DNA from: an uncultured Rikenellaceae bacterium
Lineage (GTDB): Bacteria > Bacteroidota > Bacteroidia > Bacteroidales > Rikenellaceae
NCBI GenBank assembly: GCA_947038135.1
Contig: CAMQVM010000005.1
Span: 1 to 19,068, forward strand
Length of the DNA: 19,068 nucleotides
Direction of reading: 5' to 3'
In this document: positions 8,386 through 16,138 of the stretch, piece after piece
How positions within the stretch are numbered: the first letter of the stretch is position 1
How the letters are laid out: every line of letters begins with the position of its first letter
Made by a program: the position numbers and the translations under genes
Notes under the pieces: model-generated
The model's database searches: none
What the model was told of the DNA's origin: nothing
The model's input: only the letters and a program-made list of their open reading frames with translations

Positions 8386-9816
8386 ATGAAAAGAATACAT
8401 AACAAAATTGCAATATTTGCAGCTATATCACTACTTTTTCTATTTTGCTCATGCAATAGTGCTCCTAGCCGAGTAGATTATATAGTAGATACCACGCCTG
8501 AGCTGTTTCCAGACTATACAAATACAACCTTTCCAAGCACAATAGCACCACCAAATTTCTGTATAGAGTTGGTGGGTGATGAGTATTATATAGCAATAAC
8601 AGGTGAAGATCACGTCTATTTCACCTATCGAGGCGCATCTGCCGAGGTGATTATACCCCCTTCTAAATGGAGAGAGCTGTGTGGTGATGTAGGCGATGGC
8701 GATTTTTGGATTGATATAAGTATCTCGAATGGTGGCAAGTGGACACAATATGCACCTATAATTAATAGTATATCTACAAATAAAATTGATGAATATTTAG
8801 CGTATAGGTTGTTGTATCCAGGTTATGAGTTGTGGAACGAGATGGGTATATATCAACGTGAGTTATCTACATACAGTGAAGAGTGTGTTTTTAGTAATGA
8901 CCGAGTTGATAAAGGGTGTGTAAATTGTCATGCATTTAGCAATTGGAGTGCTGATACAATGATGCTTCATGTGCGTGGAAAACATGGTGGTACAATCATT
9001 AAACAAGGAGACAAAACAGATTTAGTGCAGACAAATACTACTGAGTTTCCAAATGGTGCAGTATATCCATCATGGCACCCACAAGGTAGATACATAGCCT
9101 TTTCATCTAATGAGATAAGGCAATATTTTCATACCTCTGGCATAAAGCCTGTTGAGGTATCTGACTCTAATTCTGATCTTTTTATATTCGATACAAATAC
9201 TAATAAACAGATATCTTCAATAGATATAGCAGCCAAAAATAAGATGGAGACCTTTCCTACTTGGAATAATAGCGGTGATGTGTTATATTTTTGTAGTGCT
9301 GACTTTAAAAAAGATAATAAAATTGAGGAGGTGAGGTATAATCTTTATTCAGTATCTTTCGATCCTGAAACAGCTCTTTTGGGCGATACTGTATTAGTTG
9401 TAGATGCTCAAAAACTACAAAAGAGTATCTCTTTTCCACGAGTTTCTCCTTGTGGCAATTATATAATGTATACACTATCTGATTATGGCAACTTCTCTAT
9501 TTGGCACCCTGAAAGCGATCTTTATCTATTAAACCTACGTGATAGTACTACACGGCTAATGAGTGAGGTTAATAGCAGTGATGTTGAGAGTTATCACTGC
9601 TGGTCGTCATCGGGAGACTGGTTTGTGTTTAGCAGCAAGCGTGTTGATGGGCTATGGGCACATCCTTATATTGCAGCATTCGATAAAGATAGTGGTGTTG
9701 CATCTAAGCCTTTTGCGCTGCCACAAGATGATCCAAAGTTTTATAAGGAGTTTATGAGGACATTCAATATCCCAGAGTTTACAACAACAAAAATCGATCT
9801 TAATTATAAAAATTGA
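8386..9816 (+). CDS. Lipoprotein with CxxCH haem c motif and PD40/TolB-like beta-propeller repeats
   Basis: 476 aa, probably anchored in the outer membrane or facing the periplasm. The N-terminus is a lipoprotein signal peptide; Cys23 (in FCSCN) is the better lipidation site. A single CVNCH motif at residues 178-182 fits covalent haem c attachment. It is followed by at least four propeller-type repeats with the pattern P-x-W/F-S-x-x-G-x-x-x-x-F near 226-242 (SWHPQGRYIAFSSN), 290-306 (TWNNSGDVLYF), 350-367 (RVSPCGNYIMY) and 402-418 (CWSSSGDWFVFSSKR). Related Bacteroidales proteins sharing the CVNCH block and PD40 repeats are often labelled PD40/TolB-like or cytochrome c biosynthesis protein, but I know of no demonstrated function. 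Whether haem is actually attached is inference from the motif. It follows the DUF6057-like gene by 15 bp, implying a shared transcript. Confidence 0.8.
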   Translation: MKRIHNKIAIFAAISLLFLFCSCNSAPSRVDYIVDTTPELFPDYTNTTFPSTIAPPNFCIELVGDEYYIAITGEDHVYFTYRGASAEVIIPPSKWRELCGDVGDGDFWIDISISNGGKWTQYAPIINSISTNKIDEYLAYRLLYPGYELWNEMGIYQRELSTYSEECVFSNDRVDKGCVNCHAFSNWSADTMMLHVRGKHGGTIIKQGDKTDLVQTNTTEFPNGAVYPSWHPQGRYIAFSSNEIRQYFHTSGIKPVEVSDSNSDLFIFDTNTNKQISSIDIAAKNKMETFPTWNNSGDVLYFCSADFKKDNKIEEVRYNLYSVSFDPETALLGDTVLVVDAQKLQKSISFPRVSPCGNYIMYTLSDYGNFSIWHPESDLYLLNLRDSTTRLMSEVNSSDVESYHCWSSSGDWFVFSSKRVDGLWAHPYIAAFDKDSGVASKPFALPQDDPKFYKEFMRTFNIPEFTTTKIDLNYKN

Positions 9817-9820
9817 TTTT
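9791..9820 (+). terminator. Weak terminator-like hairpin overlapping the lipoprotein stop codon
   Basis: AAATCGAT (9791-9798) can pair with ATTGATTT (9812-9819) through 8 bp including one wobble, and the 3' arm ends in four T residues. It overlaps the end of the coding sequence and is AU-rich, so it is only a weak candidate. Confidence 0.25.
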
Positions 9821-10338
9821 GCCAATATCGCTAATTTGTAAATTGTAAAATAAAGAGTTATAATTTTATCAGCTCTTACTTATTTTGAATCTAAATTTGC
9901 TGTACTTTTCAATAAAATGATTAATTTTTATATCTATATTAACTTTTTTAAACATTTTTGAAATTTATCAATTAATAAATACTTGAATTTAACTATTTTC
10001 ATTAAATTTCACTACTATAGAGTTAGTATTTTCTATTCTATAATATGGCAATAATCTGAAAACAAAGAAGTTGTGGATTTTGTCGTATTGTTCTTTTGTC
10101 TTATTTGTTAAAATGACTATAATTTTAAATACAACTTAGCTCTCTTAAATAATCTAAAAATCGTAAATGTCAATAATTACTAAATAATATCATTTATATG
10201 TATTATTTAACTAACTCACGTTTTAAAAGTGACGAATTTTAATAATTTTGCAGTTTTCTGTTTCATTATATTATATGAAGTAGGTGGATAGTTTAGTAAC
10301 CAAAGTTGCAGTACTTTAGCAGTAATGAATAGTAGGTA

Positions 10339-10370
10339 TTTGGAATAATAAAAATTAATATTTACATTTG
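10339..10370 (+). promoter_or_regulatory. Consensus Bacteroidota promoter
   Basis: TTTG (10339-10342) and TAcaTTTG (10363-10370) are both exact matches to the -33 and -7 elements and are separated by 20 bp. With the GH35 promoter, it is one of the two best promoter matches in the window. Transcription would begin near 10377, about 450 nt before the susC-2 start, which is long for an ordinary leader and suggests a separate small RNA or a regulated leader. Confidence 0.6.
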
Positions 10371-10574
10371 TGCTAGCCTTATGTAATCGTTGAACATGAA
10401 AACTATGGTTAGTATTTAATGATGCACGTAATAGCACTTTTTCACTCTCTATTAATAGCAGCAATGAGAGTAAGTTAAAGAGCATACCTGATATAACTTT
10501 TATTACATATTTAAATACGTTTGTAATTAGGTGTATTAGTCATACAATTAAAATACAAAGTTACAAGATAGACT

Positions 10575-10593
10575 GTTATGCATAGTGCATAAC
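10575..10593. repeat. 19-bp perfect palindrome (8-3-8)
   Basis: GTTATGCA and TGCATAAC flank a 3-bp spacer (TAG). It lies inside the candidate transcript, 22 bp before the terminator-like hairpin. It could be an RNA hairpin or a dimeric regulator site; its position downstream of one promoter and upstream of another is compatible with both. Confidence 0.5.
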
Positions 10594-10614
10594 TCTCATT
10601 ATAGTACGAAAGTG

Positions 10615-10648
10615 GATTGGAATTGCCAACCAATCTCATTTTCTTTTT
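10615..10648 (+). terminator. Terminator-like hairpin before susC-2
   Basis: GATTGG (10615-10620) pairs with CCAATC (10630-10635) around a 9-nt loop, followed by a T-rich tail (TCATTTTCTTTTT). The stem is short, so termination may be partial. Confidence 0.45.
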
Positions 10649-10759
10649 AATAGTAATAATTAAAATTTATTTAAAATAGGCCATTAAAGAGTAATTGAAA
10701 ATTATGTTAATGTCAACAATTTGTTCTCATTAACAGACTATAAGTCATTTAAGATCATT

Positions 10760-10791
10760 TTTTTTAGTTTAAACCCCCGAAATATGATTGC
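10760..10791 (+). promoter_or_regulatory. Candidate proximal promoter for susC-2
   Basis: TAtgATTGC (10783-10791) matches the -7 consensus except for one base. A T run covering 10758-10765 supplies a TTTT -33-like element at 19 bp spacing. The leader would be about 27 nt to the ATG at 10824. The -7 overlaps the alternative TTG start at 10788, arguing against that start. Confidence 0.35.
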
Positions 10792-10823
10792 AAAATAAAT
10801 ATATTTCATTTAAATTTTATATT

Positions 10824-13800
10824 ATGAACAAAACAGTACATATAAAAAGACTAGTAGTACTTCTACTATTTGGCTGTGCATTATCTCCTCATGGAGTTTT
10901 TGCTGCTATTACCACTAGCAATATTATTGCGAGTGAGCAAGAAAACATAGATATCAAAGTTATCGTTAAAGACGCAAAAGGCGTGCCAATTATAGGTGCT
11001 ACGGTGATTCTTGACGGAAATAATACTAAAGGTGGTATTTCAGGTCTTGACGGTGATGCAGTTATTATGGGTGTTCCATCAAATGGCACAGTAACAGTGA
11101 GTATGCTTGGCATGGCACCACAAAAAGTTATGATTAACAACCGAACAAATTTTGTAGTTGTTCTTGAAGAAGATGCTTTAAGTATTGAAGAGGTTGTAGT
11201 TGTAGGTTTTGGTACTCAAAAGAAAGTTAATGTTACTGGTGCTGTAAGTATGGTTGGTGCAGATGTTCTTGAGGCTCGTCCTGTTCAGAATGTTGGTCAA
11301 GCACTTCAAGGTGTTGTACCAGGTCTTAACTTTTCAACAACTGGCTCAGGTGGTACACTTGACTCTAACCTAAGTGTAAATATTCGTGGAGCAGGTAGTA
11401 TTGGTGATGGGTCAAACTCATCTCCTTTGATTCTTATTGACGGTATGGAGGGCAATATGAACACTATTAACCCTAACGATATACTTAGTGTGTCGGTGTT
11501 GAAAGATGCTGCATCTTCTGCAATATATGGTTCACGTGCTGCATTTGGTGTTATTTTGATTACCACAAAAAGTGGAAGTGTTGGTAAAACTAATGTCAGC
11601 TACTCTGGAAATGTCCGTTTTACAAATCCTATTGGAACTCCTGATATGTTAGATTCATATACTTTTGCTCAATACTGGAACGCAGCTTCGGTTAATGATG
11701 GCGATGGTGTAAGATATAATACTGATATGATGCAACGTATCCAAGATTACCAGGCAGGGACTCTTACTGAGGGTACAACTCCTGATTTCAAAGATCCTAA
11801 AGTATGGGGTGCTCACGAGGGCTCAAATGCAAATACTGATTGGTTTGATCAGTTTTATGATAGCTGGGTACCTTCACAAGAGCATAATTTAAGTATCAAT
11901 GGAGGTAACGAAAAGGTAACGTATCTTCTTAGTGGTAGCTTCTTAGATCAAAATGGACTTATTAAGCAAGGTTCAGATAATTTTAAGCGTTACACAATTA
12001 ACGCTCGTATAAAAGCTGAGCTTTATGATTGGTTAGATTTAAATTACAATGTAAAGTGGACTCGTGAGGCGTATAACCGTCCTTCATATATGACACCTCT
12101 GTTTTTTCACAATATATCTCGTACTTGGCCAACCATGCCTACACATGACAATAATGGTCATCTATTAGATGGTACAGGTATGTCACAAATGCAAAGTGGA
12201 GGATTAGACATCAATGAAAATGATTATTTAACTAATCAAATTCAATTTGTGGCTGAGCCTATCAAAGATTGGCGCATTGTTGCTGAAGCGAATATGAAAA
12301 CTACTACTAAGTACAACCATTATGATGTGCTGCCAGTATATGCTCATAACGTCGATGGTCAACCTTTTGCAATTGCATGGAGTGGCGATCACGCTGCAGG
12401 AAAAAGTAGTGTCGGTGAGACTTCTTCAAAAGAGTCTTATATGACTACAAATATATACTCTGATTTCTCTAAATCTGTCAATGGTCACTCATTTAAGGTT
12501 ATGGGAGGTTTTAATGCTGAGCTATCGGAATATCGTAATATTAGTGGAGTTAAAGATGGTCTTATAACTACATCTGTACCTACACTTGATACAGCTACAA
12601 GTAATGCACGAGCTGATGGCGGTTATAACCATTGGTCAACAGCAGGTTTCTTTGGTCGTATGAACTACAACTACAAAGAGAAATATATGGCAGAGGTAAA
12701 TGCTCGTGTTGATGGTACATCTCGATTTATTGGTGATCAACGTTGGGGAGTGTTTCCTTCAGTTTCGGCAGGTTGGAATATTGCTCGTGAAGATTTCTTT
12801 GAGCCAATATCACACAAAATATCAACTCTTAAGCTAAGAGCATCGTGGGGTCAACTAGGAAATATGAACACTTCTTCTCTTTATCCATTTTACCAAACAA
12901 TGCCAATTGGGTCAGCAAACGGAAGTTGGCTTGTTGATGGCTTAAAGCCTAATACAGCTTCAGCTCCAGGTATAGTTAGCTCTTTTATGACATGGGAAAC
13001 TGTTGAGTCGTGGAATATTGGTATTGACTGGGGTATGTTCAACAACCGCTTAACAGGAACATTTGAATATTTCGAGCGTGCAACAAACGATATGATTGGT
13101 CCTGCACCAGAGCTTCCTGGGATTCTTGGTACTAGCGTTCCTAAGGTTAATAATGCAGATATGAGGTCGTATGGTTTCGATTTAGAGGTGAGCTGGAGAG
13201 ATAATATCGGTGACTTTAGCTATGGTGCAAAAGTTGTTCTTTCAGATGCACAGCAGCAAATTACAAACTACCCAAACGAAACAGGCAAGTTTGATACTTG
13301 GTACAACGGTAAAATGTCTGGTGAAATATGGGGTTATGAAACTGCTGGAATAGCAAAATCGCAAGAAGAGATGGATAATCACCTTGCTAATTCTGGTCAG
13401 GGTGCTTTGGGCTCTAACTGGTCTGCTGGAGATATCATGTATAAAGACCTAAATGGTGATGGTGAAATTAATGGTGGTGATGGTACATTGTCTAACACTG
13501 GAGATAAAACTATTATAGGTAACACAACAGCACGTTATAACTTCGGTATATCTCTTGATGCAGCTTGGAAAGGCTTTGATGTAAGTGTGTTCTTCCAAGG
13601 AACATCTAAGCGTGACTACTCTTTAGATGGTGCTTATTTCTGGGGTGCTGATGGTGGTGTTTGGCAGTCTGCTGCGTTTGTTGAACACATGGACTTCTTC
13701 CGTCCAGAGGGCGATCCATTAGGTGCAAACCTAGATGCTTATTACCCTCGTCCAATGTTTGATGATGGAGGTAAAAATAAGGAAATACAATCAGGCTACC

Positions 13801-14039
13801 TGCAAAATGCTGCTTATATTCGTCTTAAAAATGTTCAAATAGGGTATAACTTACCTGATAGAGTACTAAGCAAAGTTGGGTTACAGACTGTAAGAGTTTA
13901 TGTGTCTGCTGATAATCTATGGACTGGTACATCGCTTAGCTCGATCTTTGATCCAGAGGCATTAGGTGGATCATGGGGAAATGGTAAACTTTACCCTCTA
14001 TCTATGACAGTATCGGTTGGTTTAAATATTAACTTTTAA
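10824..14039 (+). CDS. SusC/RagA-family TonB-dependent outer-membrane transporter (pair 2)
   Basis: 1071 aa from the chosen ATG. The frame is open back to a TTG at 10788, but the ATG at 10824 directly precedes a normal signal peptide (MNKTVHIKRLVVLLLFGCAL..., ending VFAA near residue 28). Then follow a carboxypeptidase-regulatory-like domain (about 42-115), a TonB-box-like EEVVVVGFGTQKK (122-134), a plug with VLKDAASSAIYG, and a barrel ending LNINF with terminal Phe. A Ca-binding-like DLNGDGEINGGDG loop lies near residue 874. As in pair 1, there is no STN domain. It is clearly related to susC-1 in domain plan, but the extracellular-loop regions differ, so the two probably import different glycans or fragments. 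susD-2 begins 10 bp after the stop. Confidence 0.95.
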   Translation: MNKTVHIKRLVVLLLFGCALSPHGVFAAITTSNIIASEQENIDIKVIVKDAKGVPIIGATVILDGNNTKGGISGLDGDAVIMGVPSNGTVTVSMLGMAPQKVMINNRTNFVVVLEEDALSIEEVVVVGFGTQKKVNVTGAVSMVGADVLEARPVQNVGQALQGVVPGLNFSTTGSGGTLDSNLSVNIRGAGSIGDGSNSSPLILIDGMEGNMNTINPNDILSVSVLKDAASSAIYGSRAAFGVILITTKSGSVGKTNVSYSGNVRFTNPIGTPDMLDSYTFAQYWNAASVNDGDGVRYNTDMMQRIQDYQAGTLTEGTTPDFKDPKVWGAHEGSNANTDWFDQFYDSWVPSQEHNLSINGGNEKVTYLLSGSFLDQNGLIKQGSDNFKRYTINARIKAELYDWLDLNYNVKWTREAYNRPSYMTPLFFHNISRTWPTMPTHDNNGHLLDGTGMSQMQSGGLDINENDYLTNQIQFVAEPIKDWRIVAEANMKTTTKYNHYDVLPVYAHNVDGQPFAIAWSGDHAAGKSSVGETSSKESYMTTNIYSDFSKSVNGHSFKVMGGFNAELSEYRNISGVKDGLITTSVPTLDTATSNARADGGYNHWSTAGFFGRMNYNYKEKYMAEVNARVDGTSRFIGDQRWGVFPSVSAGWNIAREDFFEPISHKISTLKLRASWGQLGNMNTSSLYPFYQTMPIGSANGSWLVDGLKPNTASAPGIVSSFMTWETVESWNIGIDWGMFNNRLTGTFEYFERATNDMIGPAPELPGILGTSVPKVNNADMRSYGFDLEVSWRDNIGDFSYGAKVVLSDAQQQITNYPNETGKFDTWYNGKMSGEIWGYETAGIAKSQEEMDNHLANSGQGALGSNWSAGDIMYKDLNGDGEINGGDGTLSNTGDKTIIGNTTARYNFGISLDAAWKGFDVSVFFQGTSKRDYSLDGAYFWGADGGVWQSAAFVEHMDFFRPEGDPLGANLDAYYPRPMFDDGGKNKEIQSGYLQNAAYIRLKNVQIGYNLPDRVLSKVGLQTVRVYVSADNLWTGTSLSSIFDPEALGGSWGNGKLYPLSMTVSVGLNINF

Positions 14040-14049
14040 TATATAAAAA

Positions 14050-16029
14050 ATGAGAATTAATATAAAGAAATATGTAGTAGGGCTGGGCCTTATTGCTAGT
14101 GTAGGTGTTTTAAACTCTTGTAACAAGTTTTTAGATAGATCACCATTAGATGAAGTTACACCAGAAGACTACTTGAAAACAGAGGCTGACTTAGCAGCAT
14201 ATACTATCAAAGCTTATGATTTTACTTCTCATAGTGGCTATGGTGTTGGTACTTTTGCCAACGATTTTCACACTGATAATGCCATTACATCGGGAGGGTC
14301 AACCTCACTTTGGGTTCCTGGTAATCGTCGTGTAGAGAATACCTCTGATAGTTATTCATTTAGTGCAATACGCAACGCCAATTTTTTCTTGAAAACAGTT
14401 TTAGAGAATAAAGAAGCAGGTGTTATTGCAGGTAGCACAGCTAATATAGATCATTATATTGGTGAGATGTATGTTTTACGTGCGTGGAAATATTTTGATA
14501 TGCTTAAAAGATATGGCGATTTTCCAATCGTTACAGAGCTTCTTGTAGATAATAAAGAGCTGTTGATATCACAAAGTAAGCGTGCTCCTCGTAATAAAGT
14601 AGCCCGTTTTATTCTCGAAGATATTGACAGATCGTTAAGTTTGCTTCAAGGCTCATTTAAGAATAAAAACCGCATTTCAAGAGATGTAGCTTTGCTTATC
14701 AAATCACGAGTAGCCCTATACGAGGCAAGTTGGTTGACTTATCATAAAGGTACTGCTTTTGTTCCAGGTAATGCGCAGTGGCCAGGAGCTAAAGCTGACT
14801 ATAATGCAGACTTCTCTATTGATTTAGATGCAGAGATAAAATTCTTTTTAGATCAAGCAGCTAGTGCATCTAAAGAGATTGCAGATAAGGTTGTTTTAAC
14901 AGCTAATAGCGGTTTGGTAAATCCTAATGCTGGCGAGCACTCTAAGTGGAATCCTTATTTTGAGATGTTCTCTGCTGAAGATATGGGTGTATATCCTGAA
15001 GTTCTTCTTTGGAGAGACTATGATAGAGATTTAAATATTCAACATCATACATCAAAATACATTATGGCAGGAGCTGGTTGTGGTGTGTTAAGAGGTGCTA
15101 TTGATACTTATTTAATGAGCAATGGTCTGCCAATTTATGCAGCAGCTAGTGGTTATGGTGGTGATGATGATTTCAACAACATCAAAACTGATCGTGATGG
15201 TAGACTTCAGTTATTTGTCTTTGGTTATGGAGACACTTACAGAATTTTAAATCCTACCGAACCGTTTGATATTCCATTTGTAGCAAAAGCAGATTTAGAG
15301 TCAAGAGATTTAACAGGTTACCGTAACCGTAAATATCTTAATTATAACCCTCTTCATGCAGAAAGTGGAAGCTCGGGCTCAGATGCTGGATCTATCATCT
15401 TTAGAGGTGTTGAAGCATATCTTAACTATATCGAGGCGGTTTATATGCGTGATGGTGCTTTAGATGGTACAGCTACTGCATACTGGAAAGCTATCCGTAA
15501 GCGTGCAATGATTGATGAAGACTTCAATGCAACAATTGCTGCGACTAATTTAACTAAAGAGAGCGACTGGGCTACTTATTCTGGGGGTGTATTGGTAGAT
15601 GCAACACTATACAATATTCGTCGTGAGCGTCGTTTAGAGCTATTGGGTGAGAGTATCCGTATGGATGACCTTAAACGTTGGAGAGCTTTAGATCAAGTTA
15701 AAAACTATATTCCTGAGGGTGTTAATCTTTGGACTAGTCTGCACACAAGATATAAAGCTGGTGAGCTAGTTGAGACAGGAAAAGATAAAAATGTGTCGTC
15801 AAAAACAGATAGTAAGTATTTACGTCCTTATAGAGTTGTAGAAGTTAACAACGAGCTTTATAATGGATATAACTGGAGCAAGGCAAACTATTTGTCTCCT
15901 CTTCCAGCATACGAAATTCGTCTGTCGGCAACTCTTCCAACAGATGGTGGAGTTACAGATTTAGGTACTTCTCCACTGTACCAAAATCCTTACTGGCCTC
16001 TATTAGCTGGTCAGCCTGCTACTGAATAG
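14050..16029 (+). CDS. SusD/RagB-family glycan-binding lipoprotein (pair 2)
   Basis: 659 aa, about 100 residues longer than SusD-1 and at the long end for the family. A lipoprotein signal peptide ends LNSC, with Cys24 lipidated, followed by NKFLDRSPLDEVTPEDY, the typical SusD start. Conserved blocks are MYVLRAWKYFDMLKRYGDFP (from about residue 140) and RRERRLELLGESIRMDDLKRW (about 524-544), then LSPLPAYEIRL...QNPYWP near the end. It should sit on the cell surface as the binding lid of SusC-2. The 10-bp gap implies translation from the same mRNA as susC-2. The unit ends at a strong terminator 45 bp downstream. Confidence 0.95.
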   Translation: MRINIKKYVVGLGLIASVGVLNSCNKFLDRSPLDEVTPEDYLKTEADLAAYTIKAYDFTSHSGYGVGTFANDFHTDNAITSGGSTSLWVPGNRRVENTSDSYSFSAIRNANFFLKTVLENKEAGVIAGSTANIDHYIGEMYVLRAWKYFDMLKRYGDFPIVTELLVDNKELLISQSKRAPRNKVARFILEDIDRSLSLLQGSFKNKNRISRDVALLIKSRVALYEASWLTYHKGTAFVPGNAQWPGAKADYNADFSIDLDAEIKFFLDQAASASKEIADKVVLTANSGLVNPNAGEHSKWNPYFEMFSAEDMGVYPEVLLWRDYDRDLNIQHHTSKYIMAGAGCGVLRGAIDTYLMSNGLPIYAAASGYGGDDDFNNIKTDRDGRLQLFVFGYGDTYRILNPTEPFDIPFVAKADLESRDLTGYRNRKYLNYNPLHAESGSSGSDAGSIIFRGVEAYLNYIEAVYMRDGALDGTATAYWKAIRKRAMIDEDFNATIAATNLTKESDWATYSGGVLVDATLYNIRRERRLELLGESIRMDDLKRWRALDQVKNYIPEGVNLWTSLHTRYKAGELVETGKDKNVSSKTDSKYLRPYRVVEVNNELYNGYNWSKANYLSPLPAYEIRLSATLPTDGGVTDLGTSPLYQNPYWPLLAGQPATE

Positions 16030-16073
16030 TTATAGCTTATATATTCAACAAAATTTTAATAGTTTTGTTAGGC

Positions 16074-16124
16074 AACATAAAAAAGCGTGGTATCTCATTT
16101 GAGATACCACGCTTTTTTTATGTT
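16074..16124. terminator. Bidirectional intrinsic terminator between convergent genes
   Basis: A nearly perfect inverted repeat of about 24 bp: arm 16074-16097 pairs with 16100-16124, with one extra T in the second arm and a 2-nt centre. The GC-rich core GCGTGGTATCTCA/TGAGATACCACGC is bordered by A6 on the left and T7 on the right, so a T tract follows the stem in both directions. It closes susCD-2 from the left and the GH35 gene from the right. Confidence 0.9.
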
Positions 16125-16138
16125 GTATGTAATCGCCT

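Larger units (their letters stand above)
10377..10648 (+). ncRNA. Candidate small RNA or attenuated leader upstream of susC-2
   Basis: Inferred from a consensus promoter at the left end and a terminator-like hairpin at the right, giving a transcript of roughly 270 nt. Inside are a 6-bp stem ACTCTC/GAGAGT (10444-10449 with 10466-10471), the hairpin GTTATGCA/TGCATAAC (10575-10593) and the final stem GATTGG/CCAATC. No plus-strand reading frame of note is present. If termination is incomplete, the same transcript would continue into susC-2, making it an attenuator-type leader. Small RNAs next to PUL genes are known in Bacteroides. No named family was recognised. Confidence 0.4.
9817..10823. other. 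Long intergenic region upstream of susC-2
   Basis: About 1 kb with no convincing protein-coding gene on either strand. The left part (9817-10230) is AT-rich and featureless apart from short repeats. The right part holds an exact -7 (TAATTTTG, 10243-10250) with a -33-like TTTT at 10221-10224, a consensus promoter at 10339-10370, a palindrome at 10575-10593, a terminator-like hairpin at 10615-10648 and a candidate susC-2 promoter at 10760-10791. Confidence 0.6.

Noticed and set aside
10216..10485. Minus-strand reading frame of 89 codons in the susC-2 upstream gap
   Set aside because: No recognisable domain, no family resemblance, and it overlaps two plus-strand promoter-like sites; its composition looks like translated AT-rich intergenic DNA.
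10788..10823. Upstream TTG start for susC-2
   Set aside because: It would put twelve residues in front of a complete signal peptide and overlaps a likely -7 element; the ATG at 10824 fits better.
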